Below, piece by piece: positions 1 through 12,511 of a stretch of 64,000 nucleotides of DNA. The notes under the pieces are model-generated. The model was not told the DNA's origin. It worked only from the letters and a program-made list of their open reading frames with translations, and did no database searches. The first letter of the stretch is position 1. Each line of letters starts with the position of its first letter. The position numbers were made by a program, and so were the translations under genes. This DNA is from Actinomycetes bacterium (GTDB lineage Bacteria > Actinomycetota > Acidimicrobiia > Acidimicrobiales > RAAP-2), in assembly GCA_021793515.1 (NCBI GenBank), contig JAJYSP010000005.1, positions 38,180 through 102,179 on the forward strand. The letters are read 5' to 3'.

Positions 1-1000
1 GGGGGTTGACCGAGCCGAAGACCGTGCCGCGCAACTCCTGGTTGTACATGGAGAACATGAACAGGTTGAGGTCGACCGACTGCTGGTTGTAGGGCGCGAT
101 CGACGTGGCGACGATGATGCCACCCTTGGCGGTGATCGAACGGGCCTGCTCGACGAGCTCGCTGCTCAGCACGCCGGTCGTGATGATCACGCTGTCGCAG
201 TTGCGCCCCATCGTGAGGTCGGGCAGGAACGTGAAGGCGGCGTCGAGGGTCGTCGCGCACCCGTGGGTCGCCCCGAGCGCGAGCGCCCGCTCGACCTTGC
301 TCGCGTCGGTGTCGATGGCGATGACCGCGCGCGCGCCGGCGTGCAGCGCGCCCTGGATTGCGCCGGAGCCGACGCCGCCGCAGCCGATCACGGCGACGAC
401 GTCGCCGGGCTTCACCTCGGCTCGGTTCGTCGCCGAGCCGAAGCCCGTCGATATCCCACACGAGATCAGTGCGGCCGCGCGTAGGTCGTACCAGGGCTCG
501 ATCTTGACGAGGGATGCCTCGTGGGCGACAACGTACTCGCTGAACGACCCGAGCTGGGTCATGCGGTTGAGGTCGACGTCGCCGAGGTGGTGGCGCCACG
601 TGCCGTCACTGATCATCGGCCCGGCGAGGGTCGTCGCGCCGAGGTCACAGAGGTACTGCCGTCCCGACGCGCACGCCTCACACGTGCCACAGGACGGGAC
701 GAAGGACACCGCCACGTGGTCGCCGGGTTGGAGTGACGAGACCCCCTCGCCGACCGACTCGACGACGCCCGATCCCTCGTGGCCACCGATGATCGGGAAC
801 ATCGAGGGTCTACCGGAGATGAGTTCGAGCACGGCGGGGTCCTGGGCGATGTCACCAGTGCGTAAGTGCTCATCGGAGTGACACATGCCCGCAAAGGCCA
901 TCTTCACCTTCACCTCGTGGGCGTGGGGTTCATCGATCGTGATGGTCTCGGTGCGCCACGGACCATTGATCTCACTGACGACGGCGGCCCTGACCTGCAT
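1..1000 (-). CDS. Zinc-dependent (NDMA-type) alcohol dehydrogenase, 3' end cut off
   Basis: The reverse strand reads from an ATG preceded by GGGGGGAATC and stays open to the window edge, giving about 333 residues of an MDR-family enzyme. Visible are the catalytic zinc site (GMCHSDEH), GHEGSGVVESVG, the structural-zinc loop with cysteines spaced C-x2-C-x2-C-x7-C, and the nucleotide fold GCGGVGSGAIQGA. The central insertion after the zinc loop and the tail NLFMFSMYNQELRGTVFGS resemble the actinobacterial NDMA-dependent alcohol dehydrogenases, which keep a bound nicotinamide cofactor. It would oxidise primary alcohols or a related substrate. The C-terminus lies outside the window. Family assignment is strong; the NDMA subgroup is inferred from overall pattern. 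Confidence 0.9.
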   Translation of the reverse strand, partial: MQVRAAVVSEINGPWRTETITIDEPHAHEVKVKMAFAGMCHSDEHLRTGDIAQDPAVLELISGRPSMFPIIGGHEGSGVVESVGEGVSSLQPGDHVAVSFVPSCGTCEACASGRQYLCDLGATTLAGPMISDGTWRHHLGDVDLNRMTQLGSFSEYVVAHEASLVKIEPWYDLRAAALISCGISTGFGSATNRAEVKPGDVVAVIGCGGVGSGAIQGALHAGARAVIAIDTDASKVERALALGATHGCATTLDAAFTFLPDLTMGRNCDSVIITTGVLSSELVEQARSITAKGGIIVATSIAPYNQQSVDLNLFMFSMYNQELRGTVFGSVNP

Positions 1001-1095
1001 GATTCCCCCCGGATTCCGGTGCCGAGGCGGCACCTGGGGTCATGATAGCCAGGGCCCACGACCCACCATCACCGTGGCGTCGTGGCGTGCTGGTG

Positions 1096-2811
1096 CTACA
1101 TCCGCTCGGGGGCGGCGATCCCGAGGGCCCCGAGTCCGAGGGCGAGGGTGCGCGCCGCGAGGTCGCACAACGCCAGTCGTTCTACGCGCACGGCCCCCTC
1201 GGCGTTGAGCACCGGGCAGGCCTCGTAGAAGGCCGTGAGCCGCTGGGCGAGGTCGAACAGGTAGGTACACAGCCGGTGGGGTGCGGCACCCTCGAGCGCC
1301 GAGGCGACCGCGTCGGGCCAGCCGAGTAGCGCGAGCGCGAGGGATCGCGATGGGGTGTTCTCGAGGCTGAACGTCGCTCGTTCGAGCTCGACCTCCCCGG
1401 CCCGGCGCAGGATCGAACGCAGCCGCGCGTGGGCGTACTGCAGGTACGGACCGGTATCACCCTCGAAGGCGAGCATCCGGTTGAGGTCGAAGACGTAGTC
1501 ACGCTGGCGCTCGGTCGAGAGGTCGGCGTACTTGATCGCCGCGCGCGCGATCTGGGTGGCGAGCTCGCGACGCGACGCGTCATCGAGGTCGGTGCCGCGC
1601 GCGACGAGCGCCTCGTAGGCCCGTTCGATCGCCTCGTCGAGCAGTTCGACCAGCTTGACCGTCTCGCCACTTCGCGTCTTGTACATCTTGCGATCGGGCC
1701 CGAGCACGCTGCCAAAGGCCACGTGCTCGCAGCGAACGGTGTCGGGCAGCCACCCGGCGCGACGCGCCACGGCAAAGACCATGGCGAGGTGCTGGGCCTG
1801 GGGGGCGCCCACCACGTAGAGCAGCTCGTCGGCGTGGAGGTTTCCGACCCGGTCACGTACCGCCGCGAGGTCGGTCGCGGCGTAGCCGAACCCCTCGTCG
1901 CGCTTCTGGACGATGAGGGGCAGCGGCTCGCCGTCTCGATTGGTGAACCCCGGCGGGAAGACACACCGCGCGCCGTCGCTGTCCTCGAGGAGCCCGAGTG
2001 CGTCGAGGTCCGAGACGACACCCTCGAGGGCGTCGTTGTAGAACGACTCACCGACTACGTCATCGGGCGTCAAGGTCACGTCGAGCTTCGCGTAGACCTG
2101 GCTGAAGTAGGCGACGGACTGGTCCACGAGGATGTGCCAGAGTCGGCGGGTCTCGGGGTCGCCGCCCTGCAGCAGCACGACCCGGGCGCGGCTGCGGCGT
2201 TGGAACGCCTCGCTCGCGTCAAAGGCGGACCGGGCACCCTGGTAGAAGGTGTTGAGGTCCCCGATGGACAACTCGGCGATCGCGCGGTCCTCGCCCAGGT
2301 CGAGGAGGTGTTCGATGAGCATCCCGAAGGGGGTGCCCCAGTCACCGACGTGGTTGCGGGCGATCACCTGGTTGCCGACGAGCCGTTCGGTGCGCGCCAA
2401 TGCGTCACCGATCACCGTCGAGCGCAGGTGACCGACGTGCATCTCCTTGGCGACGTTCGGGGCCGAGTAGTCGATGACGACGGTCTTGGGTGGCGCGACG
2501 AGGGTGAGCCCGAGCCGTTCGTCGCCGATGAGTGCGCGCAACTGCGAGGCGAGGAAGGCCGGATCGAGCGTGATGTTCAAGAAGCCCGGCCCCGCGACTT
2601 CGATCGTCGCGACACCGTCGAGATCGCCGCTCGCGGCGATCTCAGTCGCGACGTCACGCGGGGGGCGGCCGAGGGACTTGGCGACCGCCATGACGCCGTT
2701 CGCCTGGAAGTCGGCCCGCTCGGAGGTCCGAAGCACCGGGTCGCTGCCCGGCACTAGGCGCTGAAAGGATCGCGCGAGCCGCTCGACCAAGATCTCGTAG
2801 GTTGAGCCCAT
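1096..2811 (-). CDS. argS: Arginyl-tRNA synthetase
   Basis: A 571-residue class I synthetase that charges tRNA-Arg. The N-terminal Arg-tRNA recognition domain comes first, then [17 protein letters not shown] carrying the HVGH signature, the catalytic core, the degenerate KMSK-like loop [13 protein letters not shown] typical of ArgRS, and a C-terminal helical anticodon-binding domain rich in [15 protein letters not shown] and [10 protein letters not shown]. Length fits the family. It is divergent from aconitase with 69 bases between start codons. A GAGACT box ends six bases before the ATG, so the mRNA may be leaderless. Confidence 0.97.
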   Translation of the reverse strand: MGSTYEILVERLARSFQRLVPGSDPVLRTSERADFQANGVMAVAKSLGRPPRDVATEIAASGDLDGVATIEVAGPGFLNITLDPAFLASQLRALIGDERLGLTLVAPPKTVVIDYSAPNVAKEMHVGHLRSTVIGDALARTERLVGNQVIARNHVGDWGTPFGMLIEHLLDLGEDRAIAELSIGDLNTFYQGARSAFDASEAFQRRSRARVVLLQGGDPETRRLWHILVDQSVAYFSQVYAKLDVTLTPDDVVGESFYNDALEGVVSDLDALGLLEDSDGARCVFPPGFTNRDGEPLPLIVQKRDEGFGYAATDLAAVRDRVGNLHADELLYVVGAPQAQHLAMVFAVARRAGWLPDTVRCEHVAFGSVLGPDRKMYKTRSGETVKLVELLDEAIERAYEALVARGTDLDDASRRELATQIARAAIKYADLSTERQRDYVFDLNRMLAFEGDTGPYLQYAHARLRSILRRAGEVELERATFSLENTPSRSLALALLGWPDAVASALEGAAPHRLCTYLFDLAQRLTAFYEACPVLNAEGAVRVERLALCDLAARTLALGLGALGIAAPERM

Positions 2812-2880
2812 CGGGCCAGTCTCCCACGCGCGGCCCCGCGGCCGAAGACGGTACCTCGCCAGAGGGGGCAGAATGGGGGG

Positions 2881-5559
<2,679 letters not shown>

Positions 5560-5568
5560 TCAGTCGTT

Positions 5569-5612
5569 GCTACACCTGCACCGGCGTACCTGTACGCCGG
5601 TGCAGGTGTAGC
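5569..5612 (+). terminator. Long perfect hairpin after aconitase
   Basis: The bases immediately after acnA form a perfect inverted repeat: 20-bp arms CTACACCTGCACCGGCGTAC and its exact complement around a 2-base centre, extended by one more G-C pair. No T-tract follows on either strand. It lies nine bases before the next start codon. The likeliest role is a U-independent terminator or RNA-processing element; a binding site for a dimeric protein is the alternative. Confidence 0.6.
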
Positions 5613-5620
5613 GTCCGATC

Positions 5621-5875
5621 ATGGGCGCCCCATCGGACGAGCACTTCGAGGACGCGGCAGTCGAGGCGTTCGTGTCCCAGCCGGCGCGGCACGCCGACGA
5701 GGACGAGGCCACCGCCGACGAACCTCGCGTCATCGTGCACGCGTCGTGGCGAGCGCGTCTCACCCACTTCTTCTTCGAGAAGAAGCCGAGCCAGTACTCC
5801 TCGATCGCCCCGCGCACGCCCGATGGACGACGGACCAAGCCCTTCTTCTTCAACGGCAACGGTCGTGGGCGCTAG
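5621..5875 (+). CDS. Small acidic-then-basic protein, unknown function
   Basis: An 84-residue ORF with the strong third-position GC bias of its neighbours, so probably coding. The first half is acidic (DEHFEDAA, HADEDEATADE), the middle has RARLTHFFFEKKPSQYSS, and the tail is basic with FFFNGNGRGR. No signal peptide, membrane segment or known motif is visible. The ATG sits just after the hairpin, and the end overlaps the candidate start of the next small gene, suggesting a two-gene unit. I do not recognise the family. Confidence 0.55.
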   Translation: MGAPSDEHFEDAAVEAFVSQPARHADEDEATADEPRVIVHASWRARLTHFFFEKKPSQYSSIAPRTPDGRRTKPFFFNGNGRGR

Positions 5876-6152
5876 CGCGCCACTCGTTCGCGCCAACCAC
5901 GGTGACACCCGCAACGCGGGGCGCCTCCTTCGGGCACAGAATCGGCTGCGCGCGCGTTCCTGGAAGATTGCGATGCTCGGTCTCCTCGTCGGCCCCTTTC
6001 TGGCACTCACCCAGGCGGGACCCGACGCCGCCGGCGTAACCGATCTCCACCGAGCGATCGTGTCCATGATCGTGGTCACGACACTCGTGCTCGTGGGTGA
6101 GGGCGCCTCGATCCTCTACTATCTGCACGACCGCCGACGCTCGCACGACTAA
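5865..6152 (+). CDS. Small two-helix membrane protein, unknown function
   Basis: About 95 residues from a GTG that overlaps the previous stop; an ATG at 5823 in the same frame would add 14 low-complexity residues. Two hydrophobic helices are visible (AMLGLLVGPFLALTQAG and the segment IVSMIVVTTLVLVGEGASIL), with a basic stretch RLRARSWK before the first and DRRRSHD at the C-terminus. This implies a small inner-membrane protein with both ends probably cytoplasmic. Translational coupling to the preceding ORF is likely. No family recognised. Confidence 0.55.
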   Translation: MGASAPLVRANHGDTRNAGRLLRAQNRLRARSWKIAMLGLLVGPFLALTQAGPDAAGVTDLHRAIVSMIVVTTLVLVGEGASILYYLHDRRRSHD

Positions 6153-6296
6153 CCGAAGCGTCACCGACGCCATAGGGCCCGAACTCGCACGCGCGAGTCC
6201 TCGCGGCTCGGCTGAAAATCATCTCAGTCACCGGCGGCAACGACCGTTGCCACGCCGAGCCCGAAACGCAAGAATCGCCTCGATACGGGGAGGGCG

Positions 6297-9200
6297 ATGG
6301 GCACGATGGCGAGACCGCGTTGGCGTCGCGCGACCACCGTCACCCTCGCCGCAGCACTCGTCGCCACGTTGACGAGTGTCGGTGTGGTGATCGCACCGAG
6401 CGCGAGCGGCGCCGCGACGACACTCGAGGTCCTCAACCTTCACGGCACACCCCTGTCACGGGTAGAACTGCACGCCAGCGGCGTTGACGTGGTGCCCGTC
6501 GCGCTCATCGATCAATCGGCGAATACGGGACCGACGACTCTACGGCTGACGGTACCTCGTGGCTTTCGTGTCGCGGGACTGAGCAGCGTCGACGCGACGG
6601 GCGGGCGGCCAACGGGCGGCCACTGGTCCTGCTCGACGCGACACGCGACGACGTCGTGTTCACTGCACCACGCCGTCTCCTCGTCGCCGACGATCATCGC
6701 CTACGTCGAACTCGTAAACCATCGCTCCGTAGCCCAAGGGCCACGCACTGCGCTCTCGATACGCGGATCACTCGACGGCGCGCCAGCGAGTTCGCTCGAC
6801 GTGCCGGTCTCGATCGGGCCGACGAACCTCCCCTCGGTCTCACTCGATCGTTCGATGACGCCCGTCGTCTCTGGTAACGCCGCCGGGTCGGTCAGCTACG
6901 TCGTGCACGACAACGCCGGCGCACCCGTCGCCGCCGGGGCCGTCGCCGTCGACCACGCCCTCCCCCCATCGATCCGTTCGTGGCAGTCTCGTTCACCAGG
7001 CTGGCGATGCGCGGGCGCACCCACGTCGAGTCCGACCTGCACGTACGAGCACGGAATCAGCGTGAACGCAGCGGCCTCGCCGCTCACCTTGACCTACCGC
7101 GTGAACGGACCCGCGCTCCTGCGAGGTCACGACCGCGCGAGGGACGCCTGGTCGAGCTCGCTCGTCGTCACCGGACCCTACGGCGTTACCTTGCAGCGTG
7201 CGGTCCCTGGTGCGGTGGCCGTGACGTCGTCGGCGGTGGGTTCCTTACGCGTCCAAGTGGAGACCGTCGGGAGCCAGAGCGTTTCACGGGGCGAGACCTC
7301 GAATATCGCCATCATCCACCAAGCGAGCGACGGCGTGGCGAGCGGTCTCGCCGACACGATCATCGTGCCGACCGGCTTCACGATGCTCGCCGAGCACGTC
7401 GATGGCTGGAGCTGTCCGGGCGGCACGGGCAAGCTCACGTGCCAACACCCCGCACCCATCCTCACCAACGCACCGTTCGTACTGCGGGTCGCACTGCGCG
7501 CGAGAACGGATGCGCCAGTGGGCATGGCCATCGTCGCCGTCGTCTCAATCGCTCGTGACGCAAGTGTGAAGAACGCCGGTCTCGCGATCGTCAACGTCCT
7601 TGGTCACCCGGCACCCACCGCACCGGCGGCGCCCGCAACACCGGTGCCGGCGGCACCGCCGCCACCTGGCTCACCGACGTCGCGAGCGTCATCGACGTCA
7701 ACGCCGTCACCCGCGCAGCCGACACACCCCACGACGCCCGCGCCCGTTCACACCGCGTCCGCATCGCGTGAGTCGAGCGCGAGGTCGTCCCACGCCGTGT
7801 CGGCGACGACCGTGCCGGTCGCCACGACGGCGACGCCCCACGTCACCTGTCCCGGCGCCTCGGTCACGCTCGGGCCATTCGCACTCACTTCAGCCACGTG
7901 GACCTCGAACTCGACGTTCTGCAGTGGCACGGCCACGATCGATCTCGGGTCGGGGTTGTCGCTCTTCTCGGGCGCATCGATCGCCGTCAACGTCACTTAC
8001 AGCGACGCGGCGGACTGGACGGTCACCATTGCGGCGACCCAGACGGGTATCACGTTCTTTGGGATCACGCCATCCTTCACCGGCACGGTCACCGCCGTGA
8101 ACGGGACGATCTCCGGTGCTCTCTCGATCGACCTCTCGCCCGTCTCGGCGATCGCGCTCGGTGGGGGCGTCACCCTTTCCGGCTCGATCACACTCAGCTC
8201 CAGTAGCGGCACGACCCCCACGCTCAGCGCGAGCGCCGACCTCACCATCGGACTCGTCAACTCCAGCGTGGCGATCCCGGTCTCGCTCACCTACACCAAC
8301 TCGTCCACCTGGAGCGTGACGGCCCAGAGCGGCACCATCGCCTTTGACGCCCCGGGCACGGTTGCGAACCCGTCCCCGACGCCGGTCACCATCGCCGTCA
8401 GTGGTACCGTGACCGACTCGAGCGGCGCGCTCGCCACCACGCTGACGGCTTCGACGGCCGCTCCGGTCACGATCGTGCCGGGCGTCACCTTCGAGGGATC
8501 GCTGAACCTGTCACTCGCGACGGGCGCCGCCAGCGCGACCTTCACGGGGACGGCGACCTTGACCGTGGGGACCCTGAGTCTGCCGGTTAGTTTCACGTAC
8601 ACCGACCCTCGGAGCTGGTCGGCCAGTCTCTCGATGTCAAACTCGTCGGGTTCCATCGCGATCACACCGGACTTCTCAATCCCGCTGTCGAACCTCTCCG
8701 GCACCGTTGCCTACGGGTTCGCCAACGGCAGCGACTTCCCGAGCGTGCAGTGGAACGTCACCGCGTCGCTCTCGCCCGTCACGCTGATAGCGGGCGTTGC
8801 GCAACTGAGCTCACTCACCCTCACGATCGCCAACACCTGTCCGACGGCGAGCACCCTCCCCTGTCCGGCGGCGAACAACGACACCTACATCGCCCTGAGC
8901 GGGAACCTCGCGCTCACCTTCAGCCCCCTTTCGACCCAGGACCTCACCTTCAGCGCGTTCTACGACCTCACCACGAAGGCCTTCGACCTGGCGGCCTCGA
9001 TGCCCGGTCCGATCACCGTCGTGTCGAACGTGCTCACCATCTCGAACCCCACCTTCGAGCTCGCCTACAACGACCCGACGTTCGCCAACCCCGGCAGTGC
9101 CGTCTCCCTCAACGGGCTGGGCACCGCGTCGGGATTCTCGCTCCTCGTGAGTGGGACCGTGAGCCTCACCTTCGCCGGTACCGCACTCACCACCACGGTG

Positions 9201-11246
9201 AGCCTGGTCTACGACACCAACGGCCTGGCGGTCGTCGCGGACTTCACACCACCTTTCGAGCTCGGCTCGACCGGCGCCTCGATCAACACCATCGCCTACG
9301 TGACGACGTCGGCCACTCTGTCCCTCAATGGTGTCAGCGTCAATGTCCCGGCGAACACGTTCGTCCTCGGGGGATCGCTCAGTCTGCCGAGCTTCATCGC
9401 GACGTTCCTCGGCCAGACGTCATCGATCTCGATCTACGTCACCTACACCTCGGCCAGTGACTTCTCGGTCAACGCCGTCTTCCCCATGAGTGTGCCCGTC
9501 AGTGCCTCCTCGGAGTTCTCCTTCACCTTCGGCGACCTCGCGCTCTCCGCGGGGATGTCGAATGGAACGGCGTTCATCACGCTCTCAGAGGCCGGGACCC
9601 TCACGATCAGTGGTGACGCCGCCGGCGACACCCCCCAGAGCGTTGCCGTAACCCTCGCGCTCAGCTACCAGCCGACAACGAGCACGCTGGTGTTCTCCAT
9701 CGCCGGCAGTGGCGTCAACGGTGCGCCGGCGTGGCAGAACGCCTTCGGTTACCCCGGCCTTGACATCACGAACTTCGGCATCCAAGCCGGCGTCACCCTC
9801 GTCGCGCCGATCCCGTTACCGAGTTTCGGTCTCACGGCGTCGGGCTCACTGCCCGCGACCATCACGAGTGACCTCGGCATCGGCACCGGACAGGATGTCC
9901 CGCTCTCATTCACCATGAACATCTCGGCGACCATCCCCTGTCTCGCGGTCGCCATCGGGAACCCCGCCCCCAACGCGCCGAGCGTGGTGGACATCGGAAA
10001 CGGCGTGTTGACGGCGAGCTACGCCACGTTCGTCGCGGCGCCCAGTGGCTGCTCCGTCGCTGGCACGACGATCAGTCCCGGGTTCGCCATCGGGTTCCAC
10101 GGCTCATTCGTCGGCGTCGCGGTGACCTTCGACGCGGTCCTCACGGTCAACCCCTTCACGTTCACGGGATCGGCCACGGTCGAGGGCTTCAGCGCCGGCC
10201 CCTTCACACTCCAGAACGCCTCGGTCAGCGTCACGATCGGTTCATCCTTCTCACTCACCTTCTCGGGCGGGATACAGATCCTCGGCCCGAGTAACCAGGT
10301 CCAGGTGGAGGGTTCGATCAACTCGAGTGGCGACATCAACCTCACGGGCACGGCGAACGTCACCCTCTCGGGCTTCAGTATGTCCATGTACGTCCACGCC
10401 GAAACCATCGACCTCAGTTTCTTCGGCTTTGGTCACTTCAAATACGTCGCGGTGACCGCGAATGCCTCACTAAACGTGCTCGGATCGACCGTCTCGATCT
10501 CGGGGTACTTCGGCCCGGCGAGCGGCGGCGGCGTCGAGGCCACACTCCAGGGCAACGCCTCGTTCAACCCCGGGGGCTACAACCTGGGCAACCTCAACTT
10601 CGCGCTCACCCTCAGCCCCCAGCAGCAGTCACTCACGGTGGGCGGCAACGTCGACCTCGGTGGCGTGTTCCAAGGGTCGATCAGTGGTGCGCTCAGTGCC
10701 GTCAACGGGTCGGTGGGCTTCAATCTCAGCGTCGCGGCCTCGTTCCAACTCGGCTCCCAGGTCGCGGTGAGCGGCACCCTCTCGATTGGCAACTGCTCGG
10801 GTGCGTGCACGACACTCACCACCCTCGGGGCGTCGGTGAGCGGTAGTTTCACCTGGGCCGGGCGCACCTACTCGTTCGCCTCGGTCTCGGTCCCACCCTC
10901 GTGGAGCTTCGCGGTGAGCTCGAGCGGCTCAGTGAACGCCCAGTCGGGCGTCATCGACACCGGACTCATCCAGTACAGCGCCTCGTTCGTCGGCAACTAC
11001 TACGTGTCGATCTCGAGCTCGTCGCCCTACCTCAGCGTACGCAGTGGCTTCAACGCCGAGGTCCAGAGCCGCGGGGGCACGCTGCAGACCCACTGTACGG
11101 GTGACTGGCGACCCTGGACGTGGCACTGCGACACCTACGTCGAGTGGGGTGGCTGGTACAACCTGGCCTCAGTGGGCGTCTCAATAGACACGGCCGGCCG
11201 ATTCTCCGCGACGTACCTCGGCTCCACCTACCAGGTGAGCATCTGA
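6297..11246 (+). CDS. Giant secreted beta-repeat surface protein
   Basis: A 1649-residue exported protein. An N-terminal signal peptide (RPRWRR then a hydrophobic run ending in SASGA) is followed by three DUF11-like modules, each closed by a W-x-C...C pair (GHWSCSTRH, PGWRCAGAP, DGWSCPGGT). A Pro/Thr/Ser-rich linker lies near residues 435-515. The rest is a long Ser/Thr/Gly-rich beta-strand array with a recurring motif such as VTYSDAADWTV, SLTYTNSSTWSV, SFTYTDPRSWSA and VTYTSASDFSV about every 110-130 residues. Near the C-terminus there is a Trp/Cys-rich patch (DWRPWTWHCDTYVEWGGW). No membrane anchor or LPXTG motif is seen. It overlaps the next gene by TGATG, so the two are co-translated. A cell-surface or matrix role is inferred. 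GGGGAGG before the first ATG supports this start; ATG 6306 is an alternative. Confidence 0.85.
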   Translation: MGTMARPRWRRATTVTLAAALVATLTSVGVVIAPSASGAATTLEVLNLHGTPLSRVELHASGVDVVPVALIDQSANTGPTTLRLTVPRGFRVAGLSSVDATGGRPTGGHWSCSTRHATTSCSLHHAVSSSPTIIAYVELVNHRSVAQGPRTALSIRGSLDGAPASSLDVPVSIGPTNLPSVSLDRSMTPVVSGNAAGSVSYVVHDNAGAPVAAGAVAVDHALPPSIRSWQSRSPGWRCAGAPTSSPTCTYEHGISVNAAASPLTLTYRVNGPALLRGHDRARDAWSSSLVVTGPYGVTLQRAVPGAVAVTSSAVGSLRVQVETVGSQSVSRGETSNIAIIHQASDGVASGLADTIIVPTGFTMLAEHVDGWSCPGGTGKLTCQHPAPILTNAPFVLRVALRARTDAPVGMAIVAVVSIARDASVKNAGLAIVNVLGHPAPTAPAAPATPVPAAPPPPGSPTSRASSTSTPSPAQPTHPTTPAPVHTASASRESSARSSHAVSATTVPVATTATPHVTCPGASVTLGPFALTSATWTSNSTFCSGTATIDLGSGLSLFSGASIAVNVTYSDAADWTVTIAATQTGITFFGITPSFTGTVTAVNGTISGALSIDLSPVSAIALGGGVTLSGSITLSSSSGTTPTLSASADLTIGLVNSSVAIPVSLTYTNSSTWSVTAQSGTIAFDAPGTVANPSPTPVTIAVSGTVTDSSGALATTLTASTAAPVTIVPGVTFEGSLNLSLATGAASATFTGTATLTVGTLSLPVSFTYTDPRSWSASLSMSNSSGSIAITPDFSIPLSNLSGTVAYGFANGSDFPSVQWNVTASLSPVTLIAGVAQLSSLTLTIANTCPTASTLPCPAANNDTYIALSGNLALTFSPLSTQDLTFSAFYDLTTKAFDLAASMPGPITVVSNVLTISNPTFELAYNDPTFANPGSAVSLNGLGTASGFSLLVSGTVSLTFAGTALTTTVSLVYDTNGLAVVADFTPPFELGSTGASINTIAYVTTSATLSLNGVSVNVPANTFVLGGSLSLPSFIATFLGQTSSISIYVTYTSASDFSVNAVFPMSVPVSASSEFSFTFGDLALSAGMSNGTAFITLSEAGTLTISGDAAGDTPQSVAVTLALSYQPTTSTLVFSIAGSGVNGAPAWQNAFGYPGLDITNFGIQAGVTLVAPIPLPSFGLTASGSLPATITSDLGIGTGQDVPLSFTMNISATIPCLAVAIGNPAPNAPSVVDIGNGVLTASYATFVAAPSGCSVAGTTISPGFAIGFHGSFVGVAVTFDAVLTVNPFTFTGSATVEGFSAGPFTLQNASVSVTIGSSFSLTFSGGIQILGPSNQVQVEGSINSSGDINLTGTANVTLSGFSMSMYVHAETIDLSFFGFGHFKYVAVTANASLNVLGSTVSISGYFGPASGGGVEATLQGNASFNPGGYNLGNLNFALTLSPQQQSLTVGGNVDLGGVFQGSISGALSAVNGSVGFNLSVAASFQLGSQVAVSGTLSIGNCSGACTTLTTLGASVSGSFTWAGRTYSFASVSVPPSWSFAVSSSGSVNAQSGVIDTGLIQYSASFVGNYYVSISSSSPYLSVRSGFNAEVQSRGGTLQTHCTGDWRPWTWHCDTYVEWGGWYNLASVGVSIDTAGRFSATYLGSTYQVSI

Positions 11247-12511
11247 TGGGTCGCCGTCTGGCCGGCGTCCTCGCGGGGCTCGCGCTCGCCACGGTCGCTA
11301 CGCCCGCCGGCGCGGGCGCGGGCGCATCAGCATTGCACTTGACGGCCCGTAGAACCGGCACGACGGTGACCCTCACCTGGGACGCGGTGAACGGTCCGCT
11401 CCTCGGCTACGCCGTCGAACGCTCGACGACCGACCGCACGTTCGTGCCCGCGCGCAACGTCCTCACCACGCACACCACGTTCACGGGTCTGCGCGCGGGC
11501 GTCACCTACGACTTCGTCGTCGACGCGATCGGCCGTGGCGCGAGCACCAACACCATCCGCGTCATCGCCACCTCCAACGACGTCTCAGTGACTCCCGTCG
11601 GTGCCCCGAGTCCGCCGACATCGGTGACGGCGAGTGCGCGCACGAGCGCAGTCCTCGTCTCTTTCCGCGCGCCACGCTCTAACGGCGGGTTCCCCGTGCT
11701 CGCCTACCGGGCCGTCGCATCGCCGTCGGGACGGTCCTGTCGACTGGTCTCGACCCCGACGGACCTCGGCGCCGATCCCACCGGTCCGCTGCTCTCGTGC
11801 CTGCTCACGGGGCTTCGCAACGGTGTGCGCTACCGCGTTCGCGTCACCGACACGACGCGCGACGCCACGAGCCGACCGTCGCCGTGGTCCAATGTCGCCG
11901 TCCCCGGTCAGCGCCCGAGCCCGCCCGGTACCGTCGTCGCCGTGCCGCTCGAGCAGTCGGCGAGTGTCACCTGGCGCCCCGCCTTCGGCGGCGGCTCGCC
12001 CATCACGGGCTACGTCGCGACCGCTGAACCTGGCGGCGCTACCTGTGCGACACACGCCAGTCGTCAGCCAGCCGGCCTCACCTGTGTCATCAGCGGACTG
12101 ACTGACGCACTCACCTACACCGTCACCGTCGTCGCAACCAACGCCTTGGGCGCCTCCGCGCCGTCCAGTGCCGTCACCGTCGTGCCCGGCCCGGTGAACA
12201 CCGTCGCCATCGGACCGTTCCCGAACGGCTCCGCGGTGCTCGACGGTGCGCTGGCGTCGTCGGTCACCGACCTCGCCCAGGGGATCGTGCTCAGTGGCGC
12301 CACCTACGTCGCGCTACAGGGCTACGCCGCCGACGTGAGCGGCGCCGCGGGGACGACCCTCGCCACCGAGCGGACCCGAGCCGTTGCCGCGGCGTTGGAG
12401 CTCGCGCTCGCGAGCGACGGTGCGACGGGTGTCACCGTCGCGGTCCAAACGTCGAGTGGTGCCCCGAGTGACCCCGCCGACGCCACGAGTGTGGTCGTGA
12501 CCTCGAGCTAG
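11246..12511 (+). CDS. Secreted fibronectin type III protein with OmpA-like tail
   Basis: 421 residues from an ATG overlapping the upstream stop. Signal peptide (MGRRLAGVLAGLALATVATPAGAGAG), then three fibronectin type III modules: VTLTWDAVNG...GYAVERSTTD, VSFRAPRSNGG...LAYRAVASPSG and VTWRPAFGGGSPITGYVATAEPGG, each ending in an L-x-N/A-G/L-x-x-Y-T/R-V strand. The last about 110 residues (ALQGYAADVSGAAG followed by ERTRAVAAALELAL) resemble the peptidoglycan-binding OmpA fold. That suggests it anchors or presents the giant protein encoded just upstream; the anchoring role is inference. Its stop overlaps that of the convergent PsiE-like gene in CTAG. Confidence 0.82.
   Translation: MGRRLAGVLAGLALATVATPAGAGAGASALHLTARRTGTTVTLTWDAVNGPLLGYAVERSTTDRTFVPARNVLTTHTTFTGLRAGVTYDFVVDAIGRGASTNTIRVIATSNDVSVTPVGAPSPPTSVTASARTSAVLVSFRAPRSNGGFPVLAYRAVASPSGRSCRLVSTPTDLGADPTGPLLSCLLTGLRNGVRYRVRVTDTTRDATSRPSPWSNVAVPGQRPSPPGTVVAVPLEQSASVTWRPAFGGGSPITGYVATAEPGGATCATHASRQPAGLTCVISGLTDALTYTVTVVATNALGASAPSSAVTVVPGPVNTVAIGPFPNGSAVLDGALASSVTDLAQGIVLSGATYVALQGYAADVSGAAGTTLATERTRAVAAALELALASDGATGVTVAVQTSSGAPSDPADATSVVVTSS

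Noticed and set aside
1429..2757. 442-residue open frame on the plus strand opposite argS
   Set aside because: Pure antisense shadow of a conserved synthetase; composition is mirror codon bias and no motif is present.
5570..6079. 169-residue reverse-strand frame over the two small genes
   Set aside because: No start signal, poor codon pattern, and the plus-strand frames show strong third-position GC.
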